NCBI RefSeq assembly: GCF_014641615.1
Contig: NZ_BMIB01000003.1
Span: 868,001-932,000 of the forward strand
Length of the DNA: 64,000 nucleotides
Reading direction: 5' to 3'
Origin: Filimonas zeae
GTDB lineage: Bacteria > Bacteroidota > Bacteroidia > Chitinophagales > Chitinophagaceae
The notes beneath the pieces are model-generated. The model was not told the DNA's origin. It did not search any database and worked only from the letters and a program-made list of their open reading frames with translations. The position numbers were made by a program, and so were the translations under genes. Shown piece by piece: positions 1 through 9,800 of this stretch; within the stretch, counting starts at the first letter, position 1; every line of letters starts with the position of its first letter.

Positions 1-8
1 CTGTCTGG

Positions 9-119
9 CTGAATGAGATAGCTATCGCACTGAGTGCGACAGCTATCCCGATGAGTGAGACGTGCGTCTGACTGAATGCGACAACTGTCTCACTCAGTGC
101 GACAGCTTACCCGATTGCC
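9..119. repeat. two copies of a degenerate ~63-bp direct repeat at the window edge
   Basis: A unit beginning ctgaatgag at 9 recurs, beginning ctgaatgcg, at 72. The two align over about 48 bases with roughly ten differences and share the stretch agtgcgacagct. Each unit also contains short internal echoes of gagtgagac/gagtgcgac. The array may continue to the left of the window. No function is evident. Confidence 0.55.
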
Positions 120-598
120 GGGGAAGTAGATTTACTGGTAAAAAAGGCCAGAAAAAGCCGGAAAACACATATTTAATTCAACTATACGTGTAGGCGTTTT
201 CATTTTATGCCTTCTACAGCCCTTTGCTGGTAAGCCTTTCAGAAAAAAAGGGGAAGTGCAGGGGAAGTCCTCTGCAAAACAACACCCACGCAAATAATTA
301 TTAATCAGCACCATACATATATGATGCACGTTTTTAGCTGTGCAAAGGCAGCAACTTTACAACTATTTTTCCGCGCCACCACTGCGTTTGAGGCCACTTC
401 CCGGGAACTTCCCCTTTGGAAAGCTTTTGGCCCTGTTGCAATTTTACATCGTTAGCAGCGGCAAACAAAATGAACGGCCGTTCGCCCTTAAAAGGCTTTA
501 TCTGTTTAACCGGTTACTGCGCAGCAAAACAGATAAGGCCCGGAAAGGAAAATACAAAGCCGCTAACATTTCATCATTCAAACAAAAACAAAACAATT
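120..598. other. intergenic region, no convincing gene
   Basis: Short open frames exist on both strands but have no recognisable domains. The sequence repeats the purine-rich word ggggaagt (near 121, 251 and 261) and carries its complement near 395-415. It probably contains the promoter of the gene at 599, but I see no exact TAnnTTTG box. Confidence 0.4.
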
Positions 599-1219
599 AT
601 GAAAATATATAGCTATTACGTTCCTAAAGGTGATGCACAGGCAGGTGTATGGAGTGGAACGATTAACGAAAAGGCGCCGATTATTTGCCCTCAGCTGGGT
701 GTAGATGCAGCAGGCGTTACAGAAATACAAACCGCCGCCATCAATTACAAAACAGCAGTAGAACTGGTAGATACCAAAAAGCGCGAGCTGGAAGAGGCCG
801 TGGCTGCAAAAAAACAGAGCCGCAAAACAGACCTGGCGTTAATTGTTCAATGGGCCGGACGCATGAAAACCCATAAAGATTACACAGAGGCTTTGGGCTG
901 CGCATTGGGTATTGTAGGTTCTACATTGGTTATAGACCCCAAAGACCTGCGCCCCACCATTAGCCTGCGTGCTTTTCCCGGCCAGGTAGAGGTGAGTTTT
1001 AACCTGCAAACCATGAAGAGCATAACCGTATACAGCCGCATTAAAGGCACCAACGGATGGGAGAAGCTGGGTAACGACAAAAAGCCTCCGTTTATTGATA
1101 CCCGTGCACTGCAGGTTGCTAACCAGCCCGAGGTACGGGAATATTGTGCGCGCTATTTTGACGGCAAAGAGGACATTGGCGAAATGAGCGCTATTGAAAC
1201 CATTGTATTTGCCGGTTAA
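599..1219 (+). CDS. hypothetical protein, possibly with a fibronectin III-like C-terminal half
   Basis: This encodes a 206-residue soluble protein with no signal peptide or membrane segment. I chose the ATG at 599 because the frame upstream of it translates into low-quality sequence and an A-rich stretch directly precedes this start. The first third contains a charged, probably helical or coiled segment around residues 50-75 (KKRELEEAVAAKKQSRK). The second half looks like beta strands that could form a fibronectin III-like fold (FPGQVEVSFNL, SITVYSRIKG). I do not recognise a functional family. It stands alone and is followed by a clear terminator. Confidence 0.7.
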   Translation: MKIYSYYVPKGDAQAGVWSGTINEKAPIICPQLGVDAAGVTEIQTAAINYKTAVELVDTKKRELEEAVAAKKQSRKTDLALIVQWAGRMKTHKDYTEALGCALGIVGSTLVIDPKDLRPTISLRAFPGQVEVSFNLQTMKSITVYSRIKGTNGWEKLGNDKKPPFIDTRALQVANQPEVREYCARYFDGKEDIGEMSAIETIVFAG

Positions 1220-1242
1220 GGCGGTATACAACAAATGAAAAG

Positions 1243-1271
1243 GCAGGAGTGTAATTACTCCTGCTTTTTTT
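1243..1271 (+). terminator. rho-independent terminator
   Basis: Perfect 8-bp inverted repeat gcaggagt / actcctgc around a 6-nt loop, followed by seven T. It lies 23 bp after the stop of the gene at 599-1219 and separates it from the converging minus-strand gene. Confidence 0.85.
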
Positions 1272-1298
1272 GTTAAACATAGGCAAGCCCGCCTCAGA

Positions 1299-1829
1299 TT
1301 AGTAAGTATCAAAATGTGCTTTCATCACCTCTTCCTCCAGCGTAATGCGGTTGCCCAACATTACCAGGTATACAGGAAATAAAAAGAAAGCTATCCAGGT
1401 TTGGCAAATCAATACAATGCCCAGCAACTCGGGCAGCAGGTTCAGGTAATAGTTGGGATGCCTTACCCACCTGAACAGGAACCCCCGGTGTACGGAATGA
1501 TACCATGCAGGCCCGATAAGCAATTTCATAGTCCAAACCTTACCCAGGGATAGAATGACATAGTATAAAATGCCGATAGAAAAAGCATATAAAACCAGGC
1601 CTGCCCCACCTGCCCAGCCTTTGAGAAAGTTGCCTGTAATACATACATCTGCCAAACAGGCGATGTACAAGCCAATATGGGTGATGATCAACCCCATTGA
1701 GTTTTTACCGCCAAATTCTCTGGCCCCTACCCTGCGCAATCTCACTTCATTACGCCTGGAAATGAATAGAGAGAGTACCCGCAGCAAAGCCAGCAGATAA
1801 AAAAAGTAAGCGGGATAAGTGGTTATCAT
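1299..1829 (-). CDS. isoprenylcysteine carboxyl methyltransferase (ICMT)-family membrane protein
   Basis: This 176-residue integral membrane protein has about four to five hydrophobic segments. The C-terminal half carries the typical family signature: RHPNYY around residue 122, then a hydrophobic stretch and an acidic region (NRITLEEEVM) near the C-terminus, which in this superfamily binds S-adenosylmethionine and the methyl acceptor. The bacterial substrate is unknown, so the call is to family only. It starts 10 bp after the stop of the lipoprotein gene at 1840-2607 on the same strand and is probably the second gene of that operon. Confidence 0.75.
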   Translation of the reverse strand: MITTYPAYFFYLLALLRVLSLFISRRNEVRLRRVGAREFGGKNSMGLIITHIGLYIACLADVCITGNFLKGWAGGAGLVLYAFSIGILYYVILSLGKVWTMKLLIGPAWYHSVHRGFLFRWVRHPNYYLNLLPELLGIVLICQTWIAFFLFPVYLVMLGNRITLEEEVMKAHFDTY

Positions 1830-1839
1830 GTGTACGGAT

Positions 1840-2607
1840 TTAGGGCTGACGTAACGTGAGTGTATTCAGCGAAATGTTATATATCTTATCATCTTTCTCC
1901 CAGGCAATGGTATACTTTTGCGGGTAGCTGCCTGTTTGTTGCACCTTAGGCTGTTGCTCAATAGCAAAAGTTTCGTTCGGTTTGGTTTTAAGATAGCTGA
2001 AAGCTACCATCGGTTCCAGAAAATGGAACCTGCCGTTATACGAGCCATAAATAAAGGTGGAAGTAAAATCATGCCCGTGCCACTCATGCGCAGTGGTATC
2101 TGCCCAATGTTTGCCCATTTTAGGTTCGTTAGCGCCCGGAACATAATTTTTAGGGATGTGCTGCGCGGGTGGCAGTATGTCTATTTTAGGGTCATCCAGG
2201 GTAATGGCATCTACTTCCTTTTCAGAAAGCATATAAAAGTGTATATCAAAGTGCGGCACATCATATATGCCCTCCGGCCCGTGGCCATGAATGGAATAAT
2301 CCAGCGAAATGTGATTGACTAATGTTGGGTTACCGGCAGGCATAGGTAGTTTAAAAGGTGTGTTGTGCGAGGGCAGCCCTTCCAGCGCGCCTTCTGTAAA
2401 GGTTAACCCTATTTTACCCGGTGTACCATCAGGGTTACTGATCACATAACTGCGTGCCTGTCCGTTGCCTACTTTTACAAATGCCCCGTAAGTAATTTTC
2501 TGCGCTGGCGCCTGCTCATTGTTATCCTTACTGCAGGAGACGATGGCCAGTGGAAGGGTTAGCAGCATTAACAACTGCTTTGCGGATGTAATTCGTGTAA
2601 AAATCAT
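1840..2607 (-). CDS. TTHB210-like (DUF5602-type) lipoprotein
   Basis: A 255-residue predicted lipoprotein. The signal peptide ends in a lipobox (LAIVSC, Cys about 25 from the chosen ATG at 2607; the longer frame would need a TTG start). The mature part contains histidine-rich segments typical of the TTHB210-like family: a HGHGPEG segment, HFDIHFY near the middle, and an HEWHGHDF segment later. These suggest a metal- or ligand-binding beta sandwich outside the cytoplasm. Function is not established for the family. It shares a transcript with the ICMT-like gene downstream. Confidence 0.65.
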   Translation of the reverse strand: MIFTRITSAKQLLMLLTLPLAIVSCSKDNNEQAPAQKITYGAFVKVGNGQARSYVISNPDGTPGKIGLTFTEGALEGLPSHNTPFKLPMPAGNPTLVNHISLDYSIHGHGPEGIYDVPHFDIHFYMLSEKEVDAITLDDPKIDILPPAQHIPKNYVPGANEPKMGKHWADTTAHEWHGHDFTSTFIYGSYNGRFHFLEPMVAFSYLKTKPNETFAIEQQPKVQQTGSYPQKYTIAWEKDDKIYNISLNTLTLRQP

Positions 2608-2796
2608 AACGTATTTATTAAGTTGCAAAACTCCTTAACGCAGGTAAATACCACTATACCCGAATACGGTATAACACCTCACCTAAAAAGGCTGCTGTAA
2701 CCTAAACTACTACCCACTTTTGGGGATAAGCGGGCTGTATTTGGCGATTGTACAAGGTTGGGGCTGGCTGTTTCTTTGCAGCTGTTAAAAGGATGT

Positions 2797-3396
2797 ATGA
2801 AGCAGAAAAAATCAAAACAAATACACGTGGTGTTTTCGGCCTTAGCCATTATGGGCTACTCGGTTACTTCCTGTACCCATACCATTGGTAACATAGAGGC
2901 AACAAAGTATTACGGCAACAGAGACAGCCTTATTGCAAGGGGCAGATACCTGGTAACTATTTTAGGCTGTGGAGATTGCCATTCACCCAAAACGATGACG
3001 CCTGATGGGCTGGTGGTAGATACGCAAACCATGTTATCGGGCTTTCCCTCCACACGTGCTATACCTGAATTTCAAAAAGCGTTTATTCAGGAGGGTGGCG
3101 TGGTGGTAAACAGTGATCTTACGGCTGCAATGGGGCCATGGGGAATAAGTTTTGCGGCCAACCTTACCTCAGATACAACAGGTATAGGCAACTGGACAGA
3201 AGCACAATTTGGCAACGGCCTGAAGCATGCAAAAATAAAAGGGCTTGAAATGCCACAGCCTATGATGCCCGCCATGCCGTGGAATAACTGGGGCGGCATA
3301 CAGGAAGCGGATGTGCGGGCTATGTTTTATTATTTACAATCAACCAAACCGGTAAACAATACCGTGCCTGCACGTATACCAGCGGTGGCACGGTAG
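2797..3396 (+). CDS. cytochrome c family lipoprotein, single CxxCH
   Basis: A 199-residue predicted exported protein. The ATG at 2797 follows an aaagga ribosome-binding-like sequence and begins a signal peptide ending in TSC, compatible with a lipoprotein. One haem-binding motif, CGDCH, lies near residue 59. Later methionine-rich segments (LEMPQPMMPAMPWNNW) could supply the distal haem ligand. The C-terminal DVRAMFYYLQS is typical of c-type cytochromes of the gluconate dehydrogenase or thiosulfate dehydrogenase type. It probably transfers electrons in the periplasm; the partner is unknown because no dehydrogenase gene is adjacent. Confidence 0.75.
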   Translation: MKQKKSKQIHVVFSALAIMGYSVTSCTHTIGNIEATKYYGNRDSLIARGRYLVTILGCGDCHSPKTMTPDGLVVDTQTMLSGFPSTRAIPEFQKAFIQEGGVVVNSDLTAAMGPWGISFAANLTSDTTGIGNWTEAQFGNGLKHAKIKGLEMPQPMMPAMPWNNWGGIQEADVRAMFYYLQSTKPVNNTVPARIPAVAR

Positions 3397-3457
3397 ATAG
3401 CTATACGCAAACAGGCGGGCATTGGCCCGCCCGTTGCGTATTAACAAGCCTGAAAAA

Positions 3458-4117
3458 TCAGAAGCAGCTTTTATCTGCAGTAACCCCTTCCAGCGATTCT
3501 ATCAGGGCCTGGTAATGCGGGCTTATGCCTGCATACATATCCCGGAAGGTACCGGCATCCTTTCTGTTCCAGGTTTGCTGCATTTCGGCCGCAATGCTGT
3601 TTACACTTACGGGAATAATGCCTGCCTGCTGCCAGCGCAAAACAGCGGCTTCGTGGGCCTGCAAGGTAATATCGCCACAGGCATCGGCCACCGCATAAAC
3701 CGTATACCCATCGTCCAGGGCAGATAGTGCGGGAAAGGTGGCACAAACACTCGTCCATATACCACTTATCACCAGTGTTCGCTTACCGGTTGCCTTTACC
3801 GCTTTTACAAAAGCTTCGTTATCCCATACATTTATTTCAAAATCTCTTTCAATAAATATGGCTTTGGGGGCTTCCCTCAATATTTCGGGCATAACAGGGC
3901 CACTGGCGCCGGAAGGGTCTATACCGGTAACGATAGCAGGCGCCTGAATGGTATGTGCAAGCTTTGCCAGGGTACTTACGTTTTTCCGCAGCTCAGCCAA
4001 TGAAATGTGCGTGATGGTTTGTAAGAAGCCAGCTTGATGGTCGATGAAGAGAAAGGCTGTATCTGCGGGATTGGCAAGATTAACCAGGCTGTTCGGTTGC
4101 GATTGAATTTTACTCAT
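3458..4117 (-). CDS. isochorismatase-family cysteine hydrolase (YcaC-like)
   Basis: A 219-residue cytoplasmic hydrolase. I start it at the ATG at 4117 (MSKIQSQPNS) because the upstream in-frame extension has no family similarity. The Asp of the catalytic triad lies in LFIDHQAGF (about residue 26) and the nucleophilic Cys in SGIWTSVC (about 125). The intervening VWDNEAFVKAVKATG is typical of the YcaC subgroup. Members cleave amide or related bonds, but the substrate of this subgroup is unsettled. It stands alone between convergent and codirectional neighbours. Confidence 0.85.
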   Translation of the reverse strand: MSKIQSQPNSLVNLANPADTAFLFIDHQAGFLQTITHISLAELRKNVSTLAKLAHTIQAPAIVTGIDPSGASGPVMPEILREAPKAIFIERDFEINVWDNEAFVKAVKATGKRTLVISGIWTSVCATFPALSALDDGYTVYAVADACGDITLQAHEAAVLRWQQAGIIPVSVNSIAAEMQQTWNRKDAGTFRDMYAGISPHYQALIESLEGVTADKSCF

Positions 4118-4293
4118 AGTGTATGTATTTTTCTTCACCCAAAGGTTGATGAAATGGAGCCTGCAAACAATCACCAAACCTGAGCCACCGCTAACCGAAT
4201 ATGGTGAGCCATCAGCAGCTACACACGTGCGCAAAAAAAGCGACCTTCGGAGAGAAGGCCGCTTTAACACACGAACAGGGGTATGGACAATGG

Positions 4294-5163
4294 TTAGGCA
4301 GTAATATGATTGCGCGATGCAGAGGGTGACAAGGTATACACCCTTACATAATCCACCACCATACTGGTGGGCAGGTTACGGTCAACCGTCATACCCGCCA
4401 GATCGCCGCCTACTGCGAGGTTTAAATTGATGTAAAACGGTTTGTGAAATTCTTCGGTACTGTTGACACCATCGGTAATATTGGCTTTGAAGTATTGCTT
4501 GCCATCTACATACCATCTTATCTCCTGCGGATCCCATTCCACCGCATACACATGATAATCGAAGTAATAGCCATCGGGTGAGTTGCCGCGGTAAATAGCA
4601 TGACCGCTATTCTCCCACTGTATACCGCCGAGTACACGGTTATCACGATTGATATGCTGCATAACATCTATCTCCCCGCTTTCAGGAGCCCAGCCTGCAG
4701 GCGACAAGCCCAGCAGACTGAATTCGGCAGCCAGCCCCGGCACTGCTGGCAGTTTAATTCTGGCCTCAATGCGGCCGTAACGGGTGGTAAACTTATCGGC
4801 AGTGGTAATTTTACCGGAAGTGAATGCCTGCCCATCGGTGGTCTTTTTTTCTGCCAGCAAACTCAAAAAACCGTTTCTCACGTTCACATTGGCCCTGGCA
4901 TAAGCCTGTAATTCATGACGGATGTTGAGGTTGCCGGTGCTGACAGTCCACTTGGTACTATCCAGCCCGCCATCAAACTCATCGGCCCACACCAGCTGAT
5001 AACCTGCCCGGGAGGCGGCAGAAGCAGACTGCTGCTGTGCAGAAAGCGCAGAAACGGTTTCAGGCGTGTTGCTGTTAACACCCGCATCTTTACGGCAGGA
5101 ATATAATACAGCAGGTATGAAAGCCATGAAGGCTATGTTTTTTAATCCATAATACTTAATCAT
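4294..5163 (-). CDS. GH16-family lipoprotein with altered catalytic motif
   Basis: A 289-residue secreted lipoprotein (lipobox VLYSC, Cys23) with a GH16 beta-jelly-roll fold: LVWADEFDG at 58, FTTRYGRIEARIKLP at 125, the catalytic loop at 161-170 and a C-terminal MVVDYVRVY strand. GH16 enzymes hydrolyse beta-1,3/1,4-glucans, agar or similar. The canonical loop is ExDxxE, with the first Glu as nucleophile and the last as acid/base. Here it reads GEIDVMQH: Glu164 and Asp166 are present but the acid/base position is Gln169 (codon CAG). The preceding loop also lacks the usual aromatic residues. It may be a binding protein or a weakened enzyme. Confidence 0.8.
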   Translation of the reverse strand: MIKYYGLKNIAFMAFIPAVLYSCRKDAGVNSNTPETVSALSAQQQSASAASRAGYQLVWADEFDGGLDSTKWTVSTGNLNIRHELQAYARANVNVRNGFLSLLAEKKTTDGQAFTSGKITTADKFTTRYGRIEARIKLPAVPGLAAEFSLLGLSPAGWAPESGEIDVMQHINRDNRVLGGIQWENSGHAIYRGNSPDGYYFDYHVYAVEWDPQEIRWYVDGKQYFKANITDGVNSTEEFHKPFYINLNLAVGGDLAGMTVDRNLPTSMVVDYVRVYTLSPSASRNHITA

Positions 5164-5364
5164 ATACTTTTACTTTTTTGGTGAATGCCTTACACCTGCA
5201 GGATGTTTTGACGGCACAAAAGAAGCACATAAACATTGGCTGTACAATCACCTTATTTAGTAAGCCACTCACCAAAAAAGTGTTTCGCTTTCGGGGAGAT
5301 GGTTCACCGCTTTCAGTTATTTTACCCAAGGTATGTTTAAGCGTTCTTTGCAAAAAGCGTAAAC

Positions 5365-5595
5365 ATGAGAAAAGTAACATTGACCATAAACATGGAACCC
5401 AAAACAGACGCAGCAGCTAACCAGGAAGCGCTGAATATAGGCAAGCTATGCAGGAAGATAAATGAGGCCCTACAGGATTTTACAGCAGCAGGATGCGAGC
5501 ATAAAATAGCTGTTAAAATACAGGACACCGAATATGCCACCCATGGCGATACGGCAGAGATTTTATTTATGCCGCATGTTATAATAGTACAGTAA
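5365..5595 (+). CDS. small hypothetical protein
   Basis: A 76-residue acidic, soluble protein with no known domain. The composition is normal for a coding sequence and the segment LNIGKLCRKINEALQDF looks like an amphipathic helix. The start ATG is at 5365. It precedes the cupin gene on the same strand by 58 bp and may be cotranscribed with it. No function can be given. Confidence 0.5.
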   Translation: MRKVTLTINMEPKTDAAANQEALNIGKLCRKINEALQDFTAAGCEHKIAVKIQDTEYATHGDTAEILFMPHVIIVQ

Positions 5596-5653
5596 CTGCC
5601 CGCTTTTGGGGATAGCGATAAGCAGAAGCAAGTACGACTTTTGGCTTTAAAAA

Positions 5654-6115
5654 ATGATGAATAGTAATTTCTGGCTGTTAGGCATTCATCGCAAACTGAT
5701 TGCCACCGGCACCGACACTGATGGTGCCTATGATTTTATTGCCGGGCATGTGCCGCCTGGCATTAGAACACCACCGCATATTCACCACCAGTATGCAGAA
5801 ACCGAGTTTGTTGTGGAGGGCGAACTGAACATTGTAACCGAACAGGGCACCCTACATCTTAAGGCGGGCGAAGGATATACCATTCCCAAAGGTATGCCCC
5901 ATGCCCTGCAGGCATTGGGCGATAAACCTGCAAAAATAATTACCATTTTTGCGCCTGCGGGCTTTGCGGAGGTAGTAAAGGCGGTGGGAATACCCGGTAT
6001 GGTGGAAGAAGGCATGCCAGCTGCAACAACAGATATGGCGTTATTTAATACACTTTCCTCCGCTATAGGAGATGAAACCATAAAAAGGCCAGGTGCGGCC
6101 TTTACATTAGCATAA
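5654..6115 (+). CDS. cupin-domain protein
   Basis: A 153-residue single-domain cupin. Motif 1 is PPHIHHQYAETEFVVEGEL (about residues 40-58), with the histidines and Glu that bind a divalent metal. Motif 2 is GYTIPKGMPHAL (about 76-87). This arrangement is seen in quercetin dioxygenase-like proteins and many sugar- or small-molecule-binding cupins. No signal peptide is seen, so it acts in the cytoplasm. The context does not identify a substrate. Confidence 0.85.
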   Translation: MMNSNFWLLGIHRKLIATGTDTDGAYDFIAGHVPPGIRTPPHIHHQYAETEFVVEGELNIVTEQGTLHLKAGEGYTIPKGMPHALQALGDKPAKIITIFAPAGFAEVVKAVGIPGMVEEGMPAATTDMALFNTLSSAIGDETIKRPGAAFTLA

Positions 6116-6182
6116 GCATATGGCTGGTTATGGTGCTGCTGCCACCGCTGTAAACATGCAGCGGTGGTGGCGGCTATTTGTA

Positions 6183-6824
6183 TTAAACAATCTGCTGATT
6201 GATGGCTTTGGCTACCACCTCGGTAAGGGAGGCTACATGCAGCTTTTCATAAATCTTTTTAACATGGCTTCTTACCGTTTCGTAGCTGATGGTCATTTCG
6301 GCCGCAATCATTTTATAGCTGAGGCCATTTACAATATGGGTTAACACTTCTTTTTCCTTTACGGTAAGGTTGTATTGCGGAGCGGGTTCGCGTTTGGTTT
6401 CTTTAGAGGTATAAATCATATTCAGCACCTTGCGCGCCACCCAGGGCGTCATAGGCGATCCACCGGCAACCGTTTCGCGGATGGCGTTACCCAAATCTTT
6501 CAAACAGCTTTTTAGTATGTAGCCGGAAGCGCCGGCCTTGAGGGAATCGAAGATGCGGTCTTCATCTTCAAAAACGGTTTGGATAATCACAGAAATATGC
6601 GGCACTTCTTTCCGCAGCTTTCTTACGGCTTCAATTCCATTTACACCGGGCATTTCTATATCCATCAGCACCACATCCGGATTACAGGCCAGTACATCTT
6701 CCACGCAGTTTTCTGCATCGGTAAATGTACCTACCAGTTCAAATTCAGGATCGGTATTCAGCAGCATGATGATGCTGTTGCGGATATTTTTGTTATCATC
6801 GAAGATGACTACTTTAATACTCAT
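6183..6824 (-). CDS. NarL/LuxR-type response regulator
   Basis: A 213-residue two-domain regulator. The N-terminal receiver has the acidic pair at residues 9-10 and the phosphoacceptor Asp55 in VVLMDIEMPG; the conserved Lys lies in ILKSCLK. The C-terminal LuxR-type helix-turn-helix (about 150-213) contains LTVKEKEVL and ISYETVRSHVKKIYEKL. It begins 18 bp after the stop of the kinase gene 6843-9956, so the two form a cognate two-component pair in one operon. Target genes are unknown; nothing adjacent is an obvious regulon. Confidence 0.9.
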   Translation of the reverse strand: MSIKVVIFDDNKNIRNSIIMLLNTDPEFELVGTFTDAENCVEDVLACNPDVVLMDIEMPGVNGIEAVRKLRKEVPHISVIIQTVFEDEDRIFDSLKAGASGYILKSCLKDLGNAIRETVAGGSPMTPWVARKVLNMIYTSKETKREPAPQYNLTVKEKEVLTHIVNGLSYKMIAAEMTISYETVRSHVKKIYEKLHVASLTEVVAKAINQQIV

Positions 6825-6842
6825 GATACATTTATTTTGACA

Positions 6843-9800
6843 TTATTGTAAGGGATGTTTCAACGAACGGCAGCGGCTCATAGGCAAACAAATGCGTATA
6901 CTGGTGCCCTTTCCGGATTGACTATCCACTGCTATTGTTGCTTTCAGTTCTTCTGCCCGGCTGCAGATATTTCTGATGCCGTTGCCGCTCATACTAAGGT
7001 TTTTGGCGGAAAGCGTTTGCTGAAAGTTAAAGCCAATGCCATCATCTGCAATCACCAATTCCAGCAAATCGCCTTTTTTAAGCACGGAAACCTTCAGATG
7101 GCGGCATTGCGCATGTTTGATGGCATTGTTAACGCCTTCCTTAATTAACAGGTACAGGTTTTTCCGCACCCGCATATCTACCGTTAATGCGGCTATGCTT
7201 TGGTCGTACCTGAGTTTACAATCAATGTTCTGAACGGCACAAAGCGGTTCGGCATACTGCCTGATGCGGTTGAATACGCTTTCCAGATGATCGTTCCGCG
7301 GATTAATGGCCCATACAATATCGCCCATTTCCAGTACTGTTTCGTTTGCTGTATGGCTGATGATGTCCAGTATCTGGTTCAACTGTTGCTGATCGCCATG
7401 TTGCTGGTGTTTTCTGGCTACCTCGCTATACAATGTAATACTGCTTAAAGTAGAGCCTACCTGATCGTGCAGGTCCTGTGCAATACCGTTACGGATGCTT
7501 TGCTGCTTCAGCAGCACGTTAATGCGATACCGATACACCAGATAAATAACCCCGCCAATAAAAAGGGCCACCAGCATCATAAACCAGAGCTGCTGCCAGA
7601 AAGGCGGCGTGATAATAATAGCCAGTTCACTTTGTTTTTCAGTAAACGACCCTTTCCAGTTGGTAGCCCTTACCTTAAACCGGTAAGTACCCCCTTTCAG
7701 GTTGGCATATTCCGCCGTATTGCGCTTGCCAGCCACTACCCAGTCTTTATCAAACCCTTCCAGCATATAGGCGTACTGCAGGTTATCACCGCTGTACTCA
7801 GGCGCTGCATACTCAATAGCAATCTGATTTTCCGAATACCGCAGTTTAATCTTTTCCTGATAAATATGTTCGCTGACGGAATTGTTGTGTACACGGAAGT
7901 CAGTAAAATAGATGACAGGATCGGGCTGTATTTTCGCCACCGCCTCAGGAGTGAAGGTTACATAGTAGTTTACACCTGCTGCGTAAAAAGCCCCTTTGTT
8001 ATCCCTGAAAATATAACCGGATACACCACCGGTTGATTGCAGCCGGGGAACATCATAACAACTGTACACCCGCGCTTTGGGATCGTACTTGTGAATATGT
8101 CCGTTACAAAGCATCCATAGGTTATTGTACTTATCCAGCTGCATGCCTTCGGTCAGGTTGCTGGATTCGGAAAGATGTAAAAACTGATGTTTGTGGTTGT
8201 TGTAAAAATTTACCCCTCCCCCAAAGGTACTTACCCAGAAGTTACCGCTATCATCCTCCTGTATGTCAAACACATCGTTGCTGGTTAGTGAGTATTTATC
8301 CTCTGTATCATTAATAAAATATTTTATGGCAGGCTGGTTGTTGCCAAACAGACCCAAACCCGTTTTAAAAGTAGCCAGTAACAGGTTGCCTTCCCTATCC
8401 CGGACCATTTTGCGGATAAGGTTGTCTTTAATATTATACTTTTTCAGGATGGCCTTAGAAGTATCTGATCTGGATACCCATCGCTGCTCCTGCAGATCGT
8501 AATAGGTAAGAAAATGCCCGTAGGGCGATACCCATAGCACCGGATGCCCATTCAGCGTATCGCGTACAACAGATACTACCCGGGAGCTGATCAGTTTTTT
8601 CATAACCGGATCAGCATCTGTATTGGGTAACGGCCATAACGTTCGCTTATCTGTATCGAACCGGAAAAGCGTGTAATCGGTTCCTATATAAAAGCTACCA
8701 TCCACATCTCTGTAAAATCTGGTAACAGCAAGCCGCTGGCCTTTGTAATGGAGCGGTATATGCTCCAACGTACCTTTTTGTTCATCCTTACAATAAATGC
8801 CATTACTGGTGCCTATGAGCAACTGTCCGTTCTCCAGCCTGAAAAAGTCATACGTAATAATATCCGCCTCCGCTTTGGGTAAATAATGCTGTACAAAAGG
8901 CATAAAAAGCGGATTATACATACTGATACCGTTGTTAGTGGCCACCCATAGTATGCCATCTCTATCGCGGTATACATCGTTCACATGATCGTCTGCCAGG
9001 CTTCCTTCTTTCAGGTAATCGTGCTGAAAGCGTACAATAGCCCCTGTAACGGGATTATACAGCACCAGCCCGGTATTTTTACCAGCCATCCAGATGCGGC
9101 CATTTCCATCTTCTTCAAAAGACACATAATCATCCGGTGGTATTCCTGCGTTGCGGAATTGTTTTTCAATAACCGTTTCTGCATGGGTTTGGGGGTTGAG
9201 CAGGTACACCGCTTTATCCCATGAGCCCAGCCAGAAGTTTTTACGCGTATCCTGAAAAATACGGGTAATGGTTACATGCGGCAGTTTGGCATACAAATCA
9301 TCATACCGCGGATTTTCCACTGCGGCAAGTGTGCGTGTATGTACCTTCAGCAACCCACCACCCGCACGGCCCACCAGCAGAGTATCCTCATGCGTAATAG
9401 CCAGTGCATATACACAACGTGGCCCTTTTTGTACCGGTGCATCAAAGCGCTCCGTACTTTTATTAAACCGGATTACAAAGTGACTGCTGGTGCCAAGCCA
9501 CAGGAAGCCAAAACGATCCTCCACTATTGTATGAATGGTATTTTCCGGTATGCCTTTGGCATCATGCAGGTTGTACCGATACTGTTTGAATTGTTTTGCT
9601 GCCGACTGCCGGTAATCATACCGCGTCATTCCCCCATCCCTGGTGGCAATCCAGATCAATCCCGCTTTATCCTCATAAATATCACTGATAATATTGCCTG
9701 AAATACTACCCTTGCTATGGTGCTGGTGGCGAAACTGAACAAAATACCGGCCATCGTACCGGCTAAGCCCATCGTCTGTTCCAAACCAGAGAAAACCCCG

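Noticed and set aside
132..329. 65-codon frame on the minus strand near the left edge
   Set aside because: No recognisable domain or composition expected of a protein; it overlaps purine-rich repeats.
416..598. N-terminal extension of the hypothetical protein starting at 416
   Set aside because: The extra 61 residues are low-quality and cross a repeat-rich intergenic stretch; the ATG at 599 is a better start.
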